A stretch of DNA of 64,000 nucleotides from Helianthus annuus (GCF_002127325.2 NC_035433.2:142258760-142322759); one strand, 5' to 3'. Numbered from the stretch's first letter, positions 20,711 to 32,071 are shown. Numbers and translations: made by a program. The notes: generated from the sequence alone by a model not told the origin.

Positions 20711-23700
20711 GTGCAGGATGTTCTAGGAGGAACTATTAATAGTCATTGGATTGTTGATAGTGGAGCATCCAGGCACATGACTGGCGACTTACGGCTCCTG
20801 TATGACGTGAGAAATATCAGAGGAGGGTATGTTGCTTTTGCGGGTGATAAAGGCGGGTACATCACTGGAGAAGGAAGTATCTCCAATGGCATCGTGTGCT
20901 TTGACAAGATCAATTATGTGAAGCAAATTGATCACAATCTTCTCAGTGTGTCGCAAATCTGCGATAAAAAGTTCTCAGTAATCTTTGATGATGCTGGCTG
21001 CTATGTGCTGAAACCTGGATTCAAAATTCCACAAGAATGGATTCTCTTATCGGCTCCGAGAGTTAATGATCTTTATATTCTCGACATGAGCCAGGCGATT
21101 ACAACCTCTGCACAAGTTACTTGTTTTGTCTCAAAAGCCACAGAAAAGGAGTCTATATCTTGGCACAGAAGAATGGGACACATTCACTTGAGAAAGATGA
21201 ACCATTTGGTGAAGAATAATCTTGTGAATGGTGTGCCTGTAAGAAGTTTTCATCTACAAGATATCTGTGTCTCGTGCCAAAAGGGGAAGCAAACGAAGAA
21301 GTCTCACCCTTTGAAGAAAATCAACACTGTTAGCATGCCTCTCGAACGTCTTCATATGGACCTTTTTGGACCTATGAAGCACAAGACAACGTTTGGTGAT
21401 GCTTATTGTTTAGTAGTTACTGATGACTACTCTAGATTTTCTTGGGTATCTTTTATGGCACACAAGAGTGAAACTCCTGGCATCCTCAAGGATCTTCTTA
21501 CAATGTTGGAGAATCTCTATACGTTGAAAGTGAAAAGGATCCGAAGCGACAATGGAACTGAATTCAAGAATCAAGTTATGGATGAGTTTTGTACTTCTAA
21601 AGGCATTCTTCATGAGTACAGTTCTCGTTATACTCCACAACAAAATGGTGTCGCTGAGAGGAAGAATCGGACGATTATAGAAACTGCAAGAACAATGTTA
21701 GTAGAGTCGGAACTCCCTATTCAATTCTGGGGAGAGGCTGTATCGGCTGCTTGCTACACGTTGAACAGAGTTCTTACAGTAAAGAGACATGGCAAGACTT
21801 GCTTCGAACTCCTTCAGAAAAGGAAACCGGATCTTTCTTACCTTGAACCGTTTGGTGCTCCTTGTACTATGATTGAACCGGATGGAAAGTTTGGTGCAAG
21901 AGCTATCGAGGGTTTCTTCCTTGGATATGCTACTCCGAATTTTCGTGTTTGGAATCTAGCTACCAAGAAGATTGAGCTATGGAGCGAAGTTAGGGTTCAA
22001 AGGTACACGAGTCCTGTTAGGGCTCCGGGTGATCCGTGGATGTTCGATTATGATGGGCTATTTGACTCCTTTAATCTGCCAACCTTTGACGAAGAATCAG
22101 CAGCAGCTCGGATGTTGTTGGAAAGTGACAACGCTGCTGTCTCGCCATTGGTTAGACCTATTGTTGTTGACCCTCAAGCTTCTACGTCTGTCAACAATAT
22201 GGTTCAAAATGAGGTTTATGAAGATGCTGCTGACTATAATGACTCTTCTGAAGATGATGAATATCATGATGCAGCCGAAGGATCTTCAGCTCCAGCTGCT
22301 CCTGTTCAAGGTGCCTCTGGTGATACACCTCATACGCAGAATATCGATACTGCTGAAGGGAATGCATCCACTTCTAACCACATTCCTGGTGTGGAGTTGG
22401 TTGTTGATCTTAATCTGAACAATTTGGGTATCAATGCTCGTGTGCCAGATAATCCTGAAATGCGGATTCACGATACCCATCCCCAGCAGAATATCATAGG
22501 AGATGTCCATCGCGGTGTGCAGACGCGTAATCAGCTGAGAAACAACCGGAATGCTGGTTTGTATTCAGCTATAAGAGAATCTGGCCAACAAAATGACTGG
22601 TCCTTCGCGTGTTATGTGTCACAAGAAGAACCAAAGTTGTGGAAAGACGCTTTGAAAGACAGTGCCTGGGTTGAAGCCATGCAGGAAGAATTACAGCAAT
22701 TTCACAAGCTGGGTGTTTGGAAGCTTGTTGAAAAACCTGAGAACTACAAGAAGATTGGCACTCGATGGGTTTTCAAATGCAAGAAAGACGACCGTGGAGT
22801 GGTTATTCGGAATAAAGCTCGTTTAGTCGTTCAAGGTTTTCGTCAGATAGAAGGGATCGACTATAACGAAGTCTATGCACCTGTTGCACGTCTGGAAGCT
22901 ATTCGGATCTTTCTGGCTTATGCCTCATTCAAAGGATTCAAGGTTTACCAGATGGACGTCAAAAGTGCATTTTTACATGGTGTGGTTGAAGAAGAGGTAT
23001 ATGTCGAACAGCCTCCAGGTTTTGAAGATCCTGTTCATCCCGATCGGGTTTGGTTGCTCAACAAAGCTCTCTATGGTCTTCATCAAGCGCCACGAGCTTG
23101 GTATGCAACCTTATCTACATATCTGCTGGAGAACGGTTTTCGAAGAGGTCTTATCGATTGTACTCTCTTCATCAAAGAACAAGATGGAGATCTTCTTCTG
23201 GTACAGGTATATGTTGATGACATTATTTTTGGTTCTACTAATGATGTTTTGTGTAGGAATTTCGAGCGCATCATGCAGGATAAGTTCGAGATGAGTGCTA
23301 TGGGGGAAATGAATTTCTTTTTGGGCCTACAAGTGCAACAAACGGAGTCTGGGATATTCATCCATCAGACTAAATATGTTGGAGACATCTTGAGCCGGTT
23401 CCAGATGTCCGATGCAACGCCCATTGGAACCCCATTGCCAACTAATCACGGAATAACTCCTGACTTGAAGGGTGAACCAGTTAGCCCTTCATACTATCGC
23501 GCGATGATCGGATCCCTTATGTACCTCACAGCATCAAGGCCAGATATAATGTACCCAACGTGCCTGCTTGCCAGATATCAAGTCAACCCGAAGGCCTCAC
23601 ATCTTGCTGCTGTCAAAAGGATTTTTCGTTATTTGAAGGCTTACCCCGACACCGGTCTGTGGTATCCTAGGGATAATAACTTTGACTTGGTCGCATTCAG

Positions 23701-24157
23701 TGATTCTGATTTTGGCGGATGTAAAATCGACGGCAAATCCACAACGGCTGGATGTCAGTTTTTAGGAAATCGCCTAGTCACTTGGCAGTGCAAGAAGCAA
23801 ACGTGTGTCGCTACATCAACATGCGAAGCTGAATACATTGCTGCCTCAAGTTGTTGCTCACAAGTTCTCTGGATCCAACAACAATTGCGGGACTACGGTT
23901 TTGAATTCCTAACTACTCCTATATACGTTGATAATTCTGCTGCTTTAGATATCACTAAAAATCCTGTGCAGCATTCAAAGACCAAACACATCGAAATCAA
24001 ATATCACTTCATACGTGATTGCTTTGAGAAAAGGCTAATCGATGTTGTTAAGGTCCACACCGATGACCAACGTGCCGACTTATTTACCAAAGCTTTTGAC
24101 AAATCTAGATTTGACTTCTTATTATTGGTAAATGGCATTAAGGTCAAGCAAGAGTAA
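20711..24157 (+). CDS. pol: Ty1/copia Pol: protease, integrase, reverse transcriptase, RNase H
   Basis: The open frame follows an in-frame stop at 20705. Its first codon here is GTG and the first Met comes later, at the HMTGD motif, so it has no convincing start of its own. The protease has the DSGAS motif near residue 16. The integrase zinc region contains HRRMGHIH and CVSCQKGK. The integrase core has Asp217, Asp280 and Glu316, with exactly 35 residues between the last two. The reverse transcriptase catalytic box is Y834-VDD. RNase H shows SDSDFGG, the STCEAEYIA motif and the tail [14 protein letters not shown]. All catalytic residues I can check are present and there is no internal stop. 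The sequence TTTATTTGACATGTGCAG just before the frame could act as a splice acceptor, but a small deletion explains the offset equally well. Confidence 0.93.
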   Translation: MQDVLGGTINSHWIVDSGASRHMTGDLRLLYDVRNIRGGYVAFAGDKGGYITGEGSISNGIVCFDKINYVKQIDHNLLSVSQICDKKFSVIFDDAGCYVLKPGFKIPQEWILLSAPRVNDLYILDMSQAITTSAQVTCFVSKATEKESISWHRRMGHIHLRKMNHLVKNNLVNGVPVRSFHLQDICVSCQKGKQTKKSHPLKKINTVSMPLERLHMDLFGPMKHKTTFGDAYCLVVTDDYSRFSWVSFMAHKSETPGILKDLLTMLENLYTLKVKRIRSDNGTEFKNQVMDEFCTSKGILHEYSSRYTPQQNGVAERKNRTIIETARTMLVESELPIQFWGEAVSAACYTLNRVLTVKRHGKTCFELLQKRKPDLSYLEPFGAPCTMIEPDGKFGARAIEGFFLGYATPNFRVWNLATKKIELWSEVRVQRYTSPVRAPGDPWMFDYDGLFDSFNLPTFDEESAAARMLLESDNAAVSPLVRPIVVDPQASTSVNNMVQNEVYEDAADYNDSSEDDEYHDAAEGSSAPAAPVQGASGDTPHTQNIDTAEGNASTSNHIPGVELVVDLNLNNLGINARVPDNPEMRIHDTHPQQNIIGDVHRGVQTRNQLRNNRNAGLYSAIRESGQQNDWSFACYVSQEEPKLWKDALKDSAWVEAMQEELQQFHKLGVWKLVEKPENYKKIGTRWVFKCKKDDRGVVIRNKARLVVQGFRQIEGIDYNEVYAPVARLEAIRIFLAYASFKGFKVYQMDVKSAFLHGVVEEEVYVEQPPGFEDPVHPDRVWLLNKALYGLHQAPRAWYATLSTYLLENGFRRGLIDCTLFIKEQDGDLLLVQVYVDDIIFGSTNDVLCRNFERIMQDKFEMSAMGEMNFFLGLQVQQTESGIFIHQTKYVGDILSRFQMSDATPIGTPLPTNHGITPDLKGEPVSPSYYRAMIGSLMYLTASRPDIMYPTCLLARYQVNPKASHLAAVKRIFRYLKAYPDTGLWYPRDNNFDLVAFSDSDFGGCKIDGKSTTAGCQFLGNRLVTWQCKKQTCVATSTCEAEYIAASSCCSQVLWIQQQLRDYGFEFLTTPIYVDNSAALDITKNPVQHSKTKHIEIKYHFIRDCFEKRLIDVVKVHTDDQRADLFTKAFDKSRFDFLLLVNGIKVKQE

Positions 24158-26048
24158 ACCAACATCGGAAAATCATTTTTGTAAATATCTTTGTGTGTTT
24201 TTAAATTTATCTTAGTTTATTGATTTTAGGGGGAGTATATCCAAAAATCGGAAAATACAAAAACATCGAAAAATTTCAAAATCACAAAAACAATAGAAAA
24301 ACAAAAATGAGTTTCCTGGCGAGCAAAAGAGAAAATGATAGTACATCAGTGGTCTATCCAAACCTCTTTAAACCTTAAATGCAAAACGATAAGCAGCTCT
24401 ATATAAGATGTATCGGTAGGCTCACAATCATTTTAAAGTGTGCAGGGTGATATAAATCTTAATCGACTGAAGACCAGGTGGGAACCATTCATTGGCATAT
24501 GGTCTTAGTACCGAAATTTCGTTTGATAGATTGCCGAGGTTCTGAGATATTCGGTCTTTATGCTGCTTATCATCTGGGTATCATGGTTGTATCTTTTACC
24601 GAAAAATAACGGGGACGCAAGTCTAGATCTTCCATGATACTATACATACGTGTACATATTACATACTGCATTCGACCTCAATAAGTGATAAACAATCACA
24701 TGTCCAAATCAAATAAGTGATAAAATATCACATTTATCCGGGTGCCAAGTTCGTCTCTCTGCTGTACGGAAGTACTGACCTGTTCACGGACTTGCACCTG
24801 TGCCCTCATGCATACGAAAATCAAGTTCCTCATCAATAAGTGATTATATCACAAAGGACTTGTTTTCAAATCAAAATAAGTGAGTATCTCACATTTTATA
24901 CGGTCAAACAGATGATAATCGGTATACTCACCGGTAAGATGAACTCTCGTGCATACCTTGATACGGGAATGTGTCGTGATGTGGATGAACACCGGTCGGT
25001 AAGTATAAATCATACATTAACGTATCCTCTAAACATGATTACATCTGATAAGTTGAGCTTAAGTGGACAACAATACCGATAATTGTTATAGGATGCTTAT
25101 CTTAATGTTAACTAACTGATCAACAAGAGTGTTTTGGCATGACCGTACACTGATATGATTCTCTTACCCTCGAAACTCGCAAAAAGAACGTTTGTATATA
25201 TTTATTTATTTACTGCTTAACCTTTATTGTTTTCTTTTTAAACAGTTTCGTCGTTTGGTGCATATCAGCACGACATTAGCGGTGATGTCGTTTGATAACA
25301 CTCAAAGGATTTTAAATTGTTGTCTTTTACTTTCAAAAATACCAAAAAGATTTTAGGTGTGTTTTAATATAAACTTTATAAAAGCCAAACAGATTTTATT
25401 TCTGCTTTATTTTCGATCGTACGATGTTGGAGCTCGAGTCTTCGTTACCTGAAACCTGAACGAAAACTGAACTGACTAAATCTTCATAAACGGTCGAAAT
25501 TTGCAAGTTTTGAAAGTTAAAGACTTAAATTGACAAAATTTATTAAACTTTCAAACTGTCGGACGGTGTTTGATTATGACATGGTCATTCGTGTGTCTTT
25601 TGTTTATACTATTCCAGGCAGTTGTTCTCATTACGCGTTTAGATTTCTTGCATGTGCAGATTCTAAAGGCTAGGAGAACATGGTTGATGACAAGCTTTGG
25701 AATGAAGACACGACGAGAAGGCACTCAACTGATGAAGATGATCGAGTAGCCGCTGACCATCCTCAACACCACAAGGATCTCACTTCATAAAGTTAAAGTC
25801 CATTCACGAGCATAACTCAAGGGGGAGCTTATGTTAAGGGGGAGTTTGTCAACACACTTCCTACATGATACGGGTAGTTTGTTGATACACTCTCTGCTTT
25901 CAAGACATGAAGACTTTGAAGATCCTCCGACATTGAAGACTTGAAAGGACATCAGAGTTTTGGTAACTCAAAGACCAAAGACCGTCGAAGTTCAAGACGA
26001 GTCTGCAACTATAGAAGATAAAGACAAAGCTACAGCCAAGGGGGAGTT
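24158..26048 (+). other. 3' non-coding region of the copia element
   Basis: About 1.9 kb lies between Pol and the 3' LTR with no convincing frame and no envelope-like gene. At 24681-24893 there are four short hairpins built on AAGTGAT...ATCAC. The segment ends in the polypurine tract. Long 3' regions are known in Sireviruses. Confidence 0.7.
26038..26048 (+). promoter_or_regulatory. Polypurine tract of the copia element
   Basis: AAGGGGGAGTT directly precedes the 3' LTR and should prime plus-strand DNA synthesis. A similar AAGGGGGAG phrase occurs about 210 bp upstream, near 25830. Confidence 0.85.
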
Positions 26049-26675
26049 TGTTGGTGCACTTGTGTCTGTACTTTGTCTGTATTCGGTCTGTATGTAAACG
26101 ATGTCCAAAGTCAGTCTGTAAGTTGACCAAGTCAACTATCCTCCTAGTTTGACTTGGACAACATGATGTTGTCTGGATCGAAGGATAGCCTCGAAGGATA
26201 CAACTGATCCTTCGAGGTGCTCGAAAGATATGGTTCGACCATAGTTCAACCATTAGACATCGAAGGATGATCCTTCGATGTCCATGCTGATCGTTCGAGC
26301 TCCCTGTTATCGATAGATGATCCTTCGGACCATCTATCGAGTCCTTCGACCAGAACTGCTATGTATGGGTATAAATACCCATGCAGTGTGTTAGTGTTAG
26401 ATAGATGCACACATAGAGAGTTAGAGAAACTCTGCTGGAAAACACACACATACACACACTTTAGAGAGTTTGCAAACAGATTGTAAACCTTGTGCTTGTA
26501 ACCGTAAACCTTCATACGTATTAATACAGTGGTGTTAATCGGTGAACTTTGTGTGTTCTTGTGTTTGTTCTTGCTTCATCCCGGTTTGCCTACTAGCTTG
26601 GATTCCGCACTCGCTAGTGGGTTAGTATAACAAGGTTTAGGTTTGTTCTCGATCCTCCGAGAAAAGGGACCTACA
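26049..26675 (+). repeat. 3' LTR of the copia element (627 bp)
   Basis: Same length as the 5' LTR and no difference seen by eye. It is followed by the TTATC duplication. Antisense open frames within both LTRs are by-products. Confidence 0.96.
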
Positions 26676-26680
26676 TTATC

Positions 26681-27924
26681 TTTAAGAAAATAACTGCTTG
26701 CAGGGAACAGTAAGCAAAACATAACTTATGTTATCAACTACCCTGTAGTTAGCGAAGTCATGGGGTTAGTGGAGTGATGGGTTGGTTAGTCGGTTATATT
26801 ACAAGAAAATAACAATGTTTACCAAAACAGCCAATGACTTTCTTTGTAAAGACCAAGTCAACCCAAATTAGACATTTGGGCCAAAACTGCCAGATCAAAG
26901 GTCTACATTTGGGTTTCTTTTTTTTTTTAACAACTCAAAATAGAACAAATGGCTAGTAATAAACTGGAAGTCCCCAAAGGGCCAGTAACAAAAAAACTGG
27001 TAGTATATTAGATAGCATAAGCTTAAAACTTTTGGAAGCTAGGTTGCATATTCTCAGTTCTTTAAACTCTGATGGAAGGGTATTAAACTAATAAGAATTT
27101 TTTAGAATTTGCTATTTTTTTGTGTAATTTGACTATTTTATTTCTTCTGTTGTAATTCCAATAGAACAAAGGGCTAGTATAGTTGAAATCTATTCAATAT
27201 AACCTAGAAAAACTTATTTAAAGAAACACAACAATTAAAGATGTATGCAATATTAAGTACATGAGTAGTTGGTCAAACATAAATGTTATCCAAAAGATTG
27301 TACAGTAGTATATAATAGATAATATAATCGAATTAGTTACAACAGTTGAAACACGAGCCGAATTCTGATCCATTGCATAGCAATCTGATTGTGATCCCAT
27401 TTATTAGTTGACTCAAGCTTTTAAATACCAACTTATGATAACATAATTACTTTTTACTCAATCAAATAAAAGGAATCCTCCACATAATGTAAATAAATGC
27501 CACTAAATGGAAATAACACCTTCCTATATAGCACAAAGCTTAGTGTTACAAAGTCAATCCAATAAATGTTAAACGGATTAACCGAATTAGACAAAAGTGC
27601 TAAAAGAGAGGTTAACTTAAAACGGGTTGAACCTTTACTCCTTTGGGAGTTATGGGGCCATAGGCATAGGGAGTTTGCTTGACTTACCTCATTTAAAACC
27701 CCCGTTTAGACCATGTCGTTCAATACAATGGATGAAAGACACATCATCTTCATGTAAGTATCAGCCACTAAAACCGCAAATGGTTTAAACATCAAAATAG
27801 AGCCATTTCATTCAATACAATAAAAGATACAGCCACATGGTCCAGCCTAGGAAAGGAAAAACACAAAAACTACAACCTACAATTTCTAACACCACTACAA
27901 GACCCCTTAAAAACATTTCTGTTT
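26681..27924. other. Spacer without recognisable gene
   Basis: AT-rich DNA. The left end repeats a phrase that also flanks the left side of the copia (CTGTAGTTAG...GGGTTGGTT), so the copia landed in a locally duplicated site. No exons are recognised until the gene ending at 27925. Confidence 0.45.
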
Positions 27925-28601
27925 CTACCCAACAACATTTGATTCAAAAACAAAAGCATGCTTAGCTCTTTTTATCACAGGTGTAGCATCCTCTTCTTCA
28001 TCTTCGGTTTCACTATCAATTTGTATCACTTCATCCCACTTCCAAGTCTTTAAAGCATTTGCCCTTTTGTCGAATCTCTTAAACTTGCTAACCTAAAAAA
28101 ACATTGAAGTCATGAGAATAATAGAATATTAATACGTGTACAAAATTAAATTTAGTATAATGTATATACTTTTGCCAATTCATAGAAAGATTCAGAGATG
28201 ATTGCTTGCTGGCTATCCTCGATACTGGATGGAATGTCTTTGTGACCACCATTCAATGCCTCAAACTCCACGTCAACAATTTCCTGTTTTTTACACAATA
28301 ATAAATGACTTGTATGATAAATTATAACAATAAAATCATAGGTATAAAAAAGCTATTAAATTGATTATAAAGCTCCTACTTACCTTATCCGATTCATTTG
28401 TAGGTTTACACACGATTGGGCTAAGGAAGGAGTTGTCCATTGATGCAACCTGAAAGAAAAAAAAGTGGAGTTTACAACCAGCCGAAATAAACAGGTATGT
28501 CTGAAGCTTACTTTAACAACTTTATCCATTGTTGCATCTTCAATCTGCTGCTCCATGTTCAGCAACAAAAACCCAGGATGCTGCTCCATGTTCAGCGGCA
28601 T
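27925..28601 (-). CDS. Four-exon gene for a 145-aa protein of unknown function
   Basis: Four minus-strand exons join without any frame problem: 28512-28601, 28384-28449, 28170-28283 and 27925-28092 (90, 66, 114 and 168 bp). Every intron is phase 0 with GT...AG ends, with donors GTAAGC, GTAAGT and GTATAT. The product begins MPLNMEQHPGF and repeats LNMEQ near its start. It then has an acidic middle, a basic, Trp-containing patch (KRFDKRANALKTWKW), an acidic run (DSETEDEED) and a KRAK cluster near the end. This suggests a small nuclear protein, but I recognise no domain. A TATAAATA sequence lies on the minus strand about 60 bp upstream of the ATG. A longer product spliced from upstream exons or a decayed larger gene cannot be excluded. 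Confidence 0.72.
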
Positions 28602-28662
28602 AAACGTAGCGACATAAGGTAAAGAAAGAAAGCAGGATGTACTATTGATCGGTCAGGTTTCA

Positions 28663-28671
28663 ATATTTATA
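28663..28671 (-). promoter_or_regulatory. Probable TATA box of the 145-aa gene
   Basis: TATAAATA on the minus strand about 62-70 bp upstream of the ATG at 28601, a suitable spacing for a short 5' UTR. Confidence 0.5.
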
Positions 28672-29078
28672 AGCACATGTATAACTGCAAAGGAGCTAAA
28701 ATATAGGAAGGTGGAGAACATGGCCATTTTTTAGGGAAAAAATAAAAACCATTAATAACAGAGATTTCGGAGGTAACTTCCAGCTAAACAAAAATGTGAT
28801 TTGCTGAAAATAACTTCCACATTTATCGTGGCTTTAGTTATTTTGAAAATCCTCTACATTAATCGGTTGCAGGTAGATAATGGGGCAGAAATAATGGAGC
28901 AAAACCACCAGATTATGGGGCAGAAATATATGGAACGAAACCACCACCGGAAACTACCAGGTAACTTCTCTGAACCGCTGCTGGTAGCGGTTATTTATGC
29001 TAGTTTAAACGGACAGGATTTAATCTCAGCAAGTTTAAACGGCCAGGATCGATTTCAAAAACGGTTAGACTTAATGGG

Positions 29079-29127
<49 letters not shown>

Positions 29128-29350
29128 CAGTCAAACAACTTATATCCTCAACATAAGTGACAATCTAGCTCTCCATCTTATAAGACGAAAAATCTACTAA
29201 GTCACGCTATGTGACAACTGTCGTACATGGGATCATGTTTTCTCACAAAAGCTTTAGCCTGTATGATGTGGTTGCAGCAAACCCAATTTGGTACCAAAAT
29301 GATCCTACATGGAAAGGAGGGTAACACCATTCTCTCTTGTTTGGTACCCA
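28672..29350. other. Spacer with a (TA)n microsatellite
   Basis: No gene. A (TA) run of about 20 repeats lies at 29083-29123 and makes the end of a spurious open frame. The phrase ATGGGGCAGAAAT is repeated at about 28880-28930. Confidence 0.5.
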
Positions 29351-29734
29351 ATGTTGCAGAAATCGGCCTAGGCGGCCGATTAATCGGCGCCTAGGCGCTA
29401 GTCGGTGGGTTACTGCCTAAATTTAAGCTAGTCGGTCAAAAAAATCGGTTATGGTCAAAATCGGTCAAAGTCGGTAAAAGTCGGACAAATCGGTAAAAAT
29501 CGGACTAATCAGGCCCATGTTTTTTTGACCCAAAAAACCCAATTTTTGAAACCTGGCCATGGTTTAAAGCCCAAATTTTAGTTATAAACCTATTTTAACA
29601 TTTAAAGTGAGGTATTTTAAGATTTAACCCCCTCTATCTTTCACTAGTTTACATATGGTTCCTAAACTTTTAAATTTATTAATAAAAAGTATAAAGTTAT
29701 CTACTAAACTTGTAAATTTATTAATAAATCTATA

Positions 29735-31306
29735 GAGTAAATTACAAGTTTTGTCCTTTATGTTTGTTCCAAATTTCAAGCGCTTTACCTTTAAAATTGA
29801 TGAGTTTTGTCCTTAATGTTTCAAAATCCTGCACGTTATGTCCTTTATGGCAAACCCAGTTAATTTTCAATGTTAAATCTAATCATGTGCAAGGCACATG
29901 AGGGCATTTTTGTAATTTCGTTTTTTGGAAAATTTATATAATTAACTTAAAATAAATACCCCCATCTTCAAAAGTTGCAATCATCTCTCTTTATGCCCTC
30001 TCTCACATCCACCTCCGCAGCCCGCTGTCATGTTTATGAAGTGAAGATGACAGCCCGCTATCATGTTTATGAGTAGATAACCCCACGGTAAAAAGTTGCA
30101 AACAACACCATTCATTTAACTTTAAAGTGGTCACATAGACCCCATCACCTCCACATCCACCTCCACAGCCCGCTGTCAACACTCCCCACCACCGTCGCCG
30201 CCATACCCTTCACCTCCACACTCACTCGTAACTTCAGATCTGCATTTTATCAACACATCTCCACCATGCCCGGTTTAGTTTCCGTCAAAACGCCACCGCG
30301 AATCTCCATTCCAGAAGACAACCATAACCACCAGATCCGCACCACTTCCAACTCAATCAACCCCAAAACAATACCACCGGCGCAATGGAGGCCTCCATCA
30401 CCCTCTGCGTCATCCTCACGCGCCAAGCCGTCGTCAGATCGGAGCTCCGTAAAGAAGAAATCGCCAGAAAAGCAGTTATTACTAGATGAATCCTCTCTCG
30501 ATAACCCCGATCTAGGACCTTTTCTGTTAAAACTCGCGCGGTGGTGTTTTCTTTTCAGTAGCGTGGTGTTTATACTTGTAACAAACCCTAATCTAACCAA
30601 CGGTTCAGAAACAACTTTATGTGAAGCAAAATTGACTCGTGTTAGCCACAAGAGTCACACTTCAATTTTGTGAGTGAAGAAGCTAATTAAAATTTTAACG
30701 ATTTCATAAGATGAATTGGCAGAGGCTTGAAAGTGTGACAAAACATATGTTATGTTTGACAAGAGAGATAACTTGGGTATTTGGTACTTTTTCATCCTTA
30801 ACCCTCATATTTTGTTCCTCTAGTTTCCTGTATTGGTTCTCTTTTTATATTTTGTTATGGATAACTGTTAACAGATTAAGTGTGACTCTTTTCAGTGGCG
30901 GTTGCTGGATGTGGGCGATGGACAGAGAAAGGGTAGGTTAGTGAGGGTGGGTGGTAGAAAGCGGTGTTACAAGGCGGTGCTTGTGGGTGAAAGATGGTGG
31001 TGGCAGGTGGTGTTTTTAGAGAGAGAATGAGAGAGGGAGAGAGAGTTGAGGGAGAGTGTCTGAGTGGAGAAGATGAAGCTTTATGAATATATATTTAATA
31101 TTTTTATTGAAAGGGTAAAAACACAAATTTGTCCTTATGTGGGGTCTATGTGACCAGATTTAACATTGAAAATTAACTGGGTTTGCCTTAAAGGACATAA
31201 CGTGCAAGATTTTGAAACATTAAGGACAAAACTCATCAATTTTAAAGGTAAAGAACAACGCCTGAAATTTGGGACAAACATAAAGGACAAAACTTGTAAT
31301 TTACTC
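29735..31306. mobile_element. Mutator-like element with captured gene fragment (Pack-MULE type)
   Basis: Two inverted arms of about 150 bp (29735-29880 and 31156-31306) start with GAGTAAATTACAAGTTTTGT. They remain alignable through phrases such as GTCCTTTATGGCAAACCCAG. Between them lies 1.3 kb of gene-derived GC-richer sequence and no transposase. AAATCTATA lies just left, and AAATCTGTA lies right of a TA microsatellite that abuts the right arm; this may be the 9-bp TSD with one change and a repeat expansion. Long arms, a gene fragment inside and no transposase are the hallmarks of a Pack-MULE. Confidence 0.75.
30266..30673 (+). pseudogene. Captured 5' fragment of a kinesin-light-chain-related (KLCR) gene
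   Basis: The frame starts MPGLVSVKTPP and runs through a Ser/Pro-rich stretch to SLDNPDLGPFLLKLAR at residue 92. From memory, both the start and this last motif match the N-terminus of plant kinesin light chain-related (KLCR/CMU) proteins, which associate with microtubules. In the full genes tetratricopeptide repeats follow. Here the match stops abruptly within the first exon and about 43 unrelated codons (WCFLFSSVV...) follow to a stop. About 260 bp upstream is CCACC-rich sequence that may be captured 5' UTR. The fragment could make a chimeric peptide if transcribed, but it lacks all repeats. Confidence 0.75.
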
Positions 31307-31431
31307 TTATATATATATATATATATATATAAATCTGTAAAATTATACTTAAAAAATCCAATCCGATTAATCCCGATTAATCCCTAGGCGGTACCTCACC
31401 GCCCGACTAGCGTTTAGCGCCTTCTACAAAT

Positions 31432-31646
31432 TGTTGGTACCACAACATATCAACAAGAGCGGTGTAAAGTTTGCCGATCATACTACGCTCTCTCTCTCTC
31501 TCTCTTCATGATGGTCCATCTCTCTCTCCCCTTCTCTCTTCTTTTATGTTCTCTATCTCTTTCTTCATGTGGACCATTAATTATTTAAAAAGTTTTGGTA
31601 ATTTGGCGAATAAGCGTATGTACATCCTCAGTTGTAGTAAGAAAAT
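31432..31646. other. Spacer with CT microsatellite
   Basis: Short AT-rich spacer with a (CT)n run around 31488-31504. No gene. Confidence 0.4.
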
Positions 31647-32071
31647 CACTACAAGAAAAACAAGTAATTGCTGCGACACTTTTAGCGGCGACTTAGGAAA
31701 TGTCGCCGCTAAAGGTCTCAATCCGCAACATGGGTGTTTGAAGTGATCTGGGTCGTTCCTTCCGAAAATAATTTGATGGATAGGGTTTATCCCTGAATAA
31801 AAAAGCAGAAAAGGTCTCTTAGCGCACATTTTCCCTCCACACACCTCTGTACACAACAATGGTTCTCTGATTCTCTCTCAGACCACAAAACACCACACCG
31901 CCGCCGCACCAGGTTGACTCTATCGGAGCTCCGCTGCAACACCTTGACTCCGCCGGTTCATAAGCGGCGACTCAGTAGCGGCGACAAGTCGCCGCTAAAA
32001 CCTTTAGAGGCAACATTGGGGAGTATTAGGGGCGACAAAGGTCGCCGCTATTGCAAACATTCTTTGTAGTG
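31647..32071. mobile_element. CACTA-type MITE (425 bp, TSD AAT)
   Basis: Begins CACTACAAGAAAAAC and ends TTCTTTGTAGTG, with a 3-bp duplication AAT on both sides (31644-31646 and 32072-32074). Subterminal direct and inverted copies of AGCGGCGAC are typical of CACTA elements. There is no transposase. A related terminus lies at 37869. Confidence 0.9.

Larger units (their letters stand above)
15524..26675 (+). mobile_element. Young Ty1/copia LTR retrotransposon (11.15 kb, TSD TTATC)
   Basis: The element is bounded by 627-bp TG...CA LTRs and a perfect target duplication TTATC at 15519-15523 and 26676-26680. By eye the two LTRs are identical, implying very recent insertion. The order is LTR, primer site, leader array, long Gag, second zinc-knuckle frame, protease, integrase, reverse transcriptase, RNase H, 1.9 kb of non-coding sequence, polypurine tract, LTR. 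Integrase before reverse transcriptase defines Ty1/copia. The long Gag with a coiled-coil-like extension and the long 3' region suggest a Sirevirus-like lineage, held at moderate confidence. The coding region is split into three frames, so function from one polyprotein would need frameshifting or splicing, or the copy is defective. Confidence 0.96.
29351..31431. repeat. Outer inverted repeat around the gene-capturing element
   Basis: The left side has TTGCAGAAATCGG, CTAGGCG and GCGCTAGTCGG. The right side has the inverse order GACTAGCG, TTTAGCGCC and TTCTACAA, with CTAGGCGG and GATTAATC phrases on both sides. Flanks both contain TTGGTACC, which may be a decayed target duplication. I read this as an older foldback into which the 29735-31306 element inserted, or as the true outer ends of one larger element. 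Confidence 0.45.

Noticed and set aside
24158..26048. Possible envelope-like gene downstream of copia Pol
   Set aside because: The longest frame is about 80 codons, with no signal peptide or membrane segment that I can see.
28801..29124. 107-codon plus-strand frame ending in an IYIYIY run
   Set aside because: The end is a (TA)n microsatellite and the rest has no recognisable features.
31647..32071. Possible microRNA hairpin from the AGCGGCGAC inverted repeats
   Set aside because: The ends and the AAT duplication define a CACTA-type MITE, and the stem is not a single precise hairpin.
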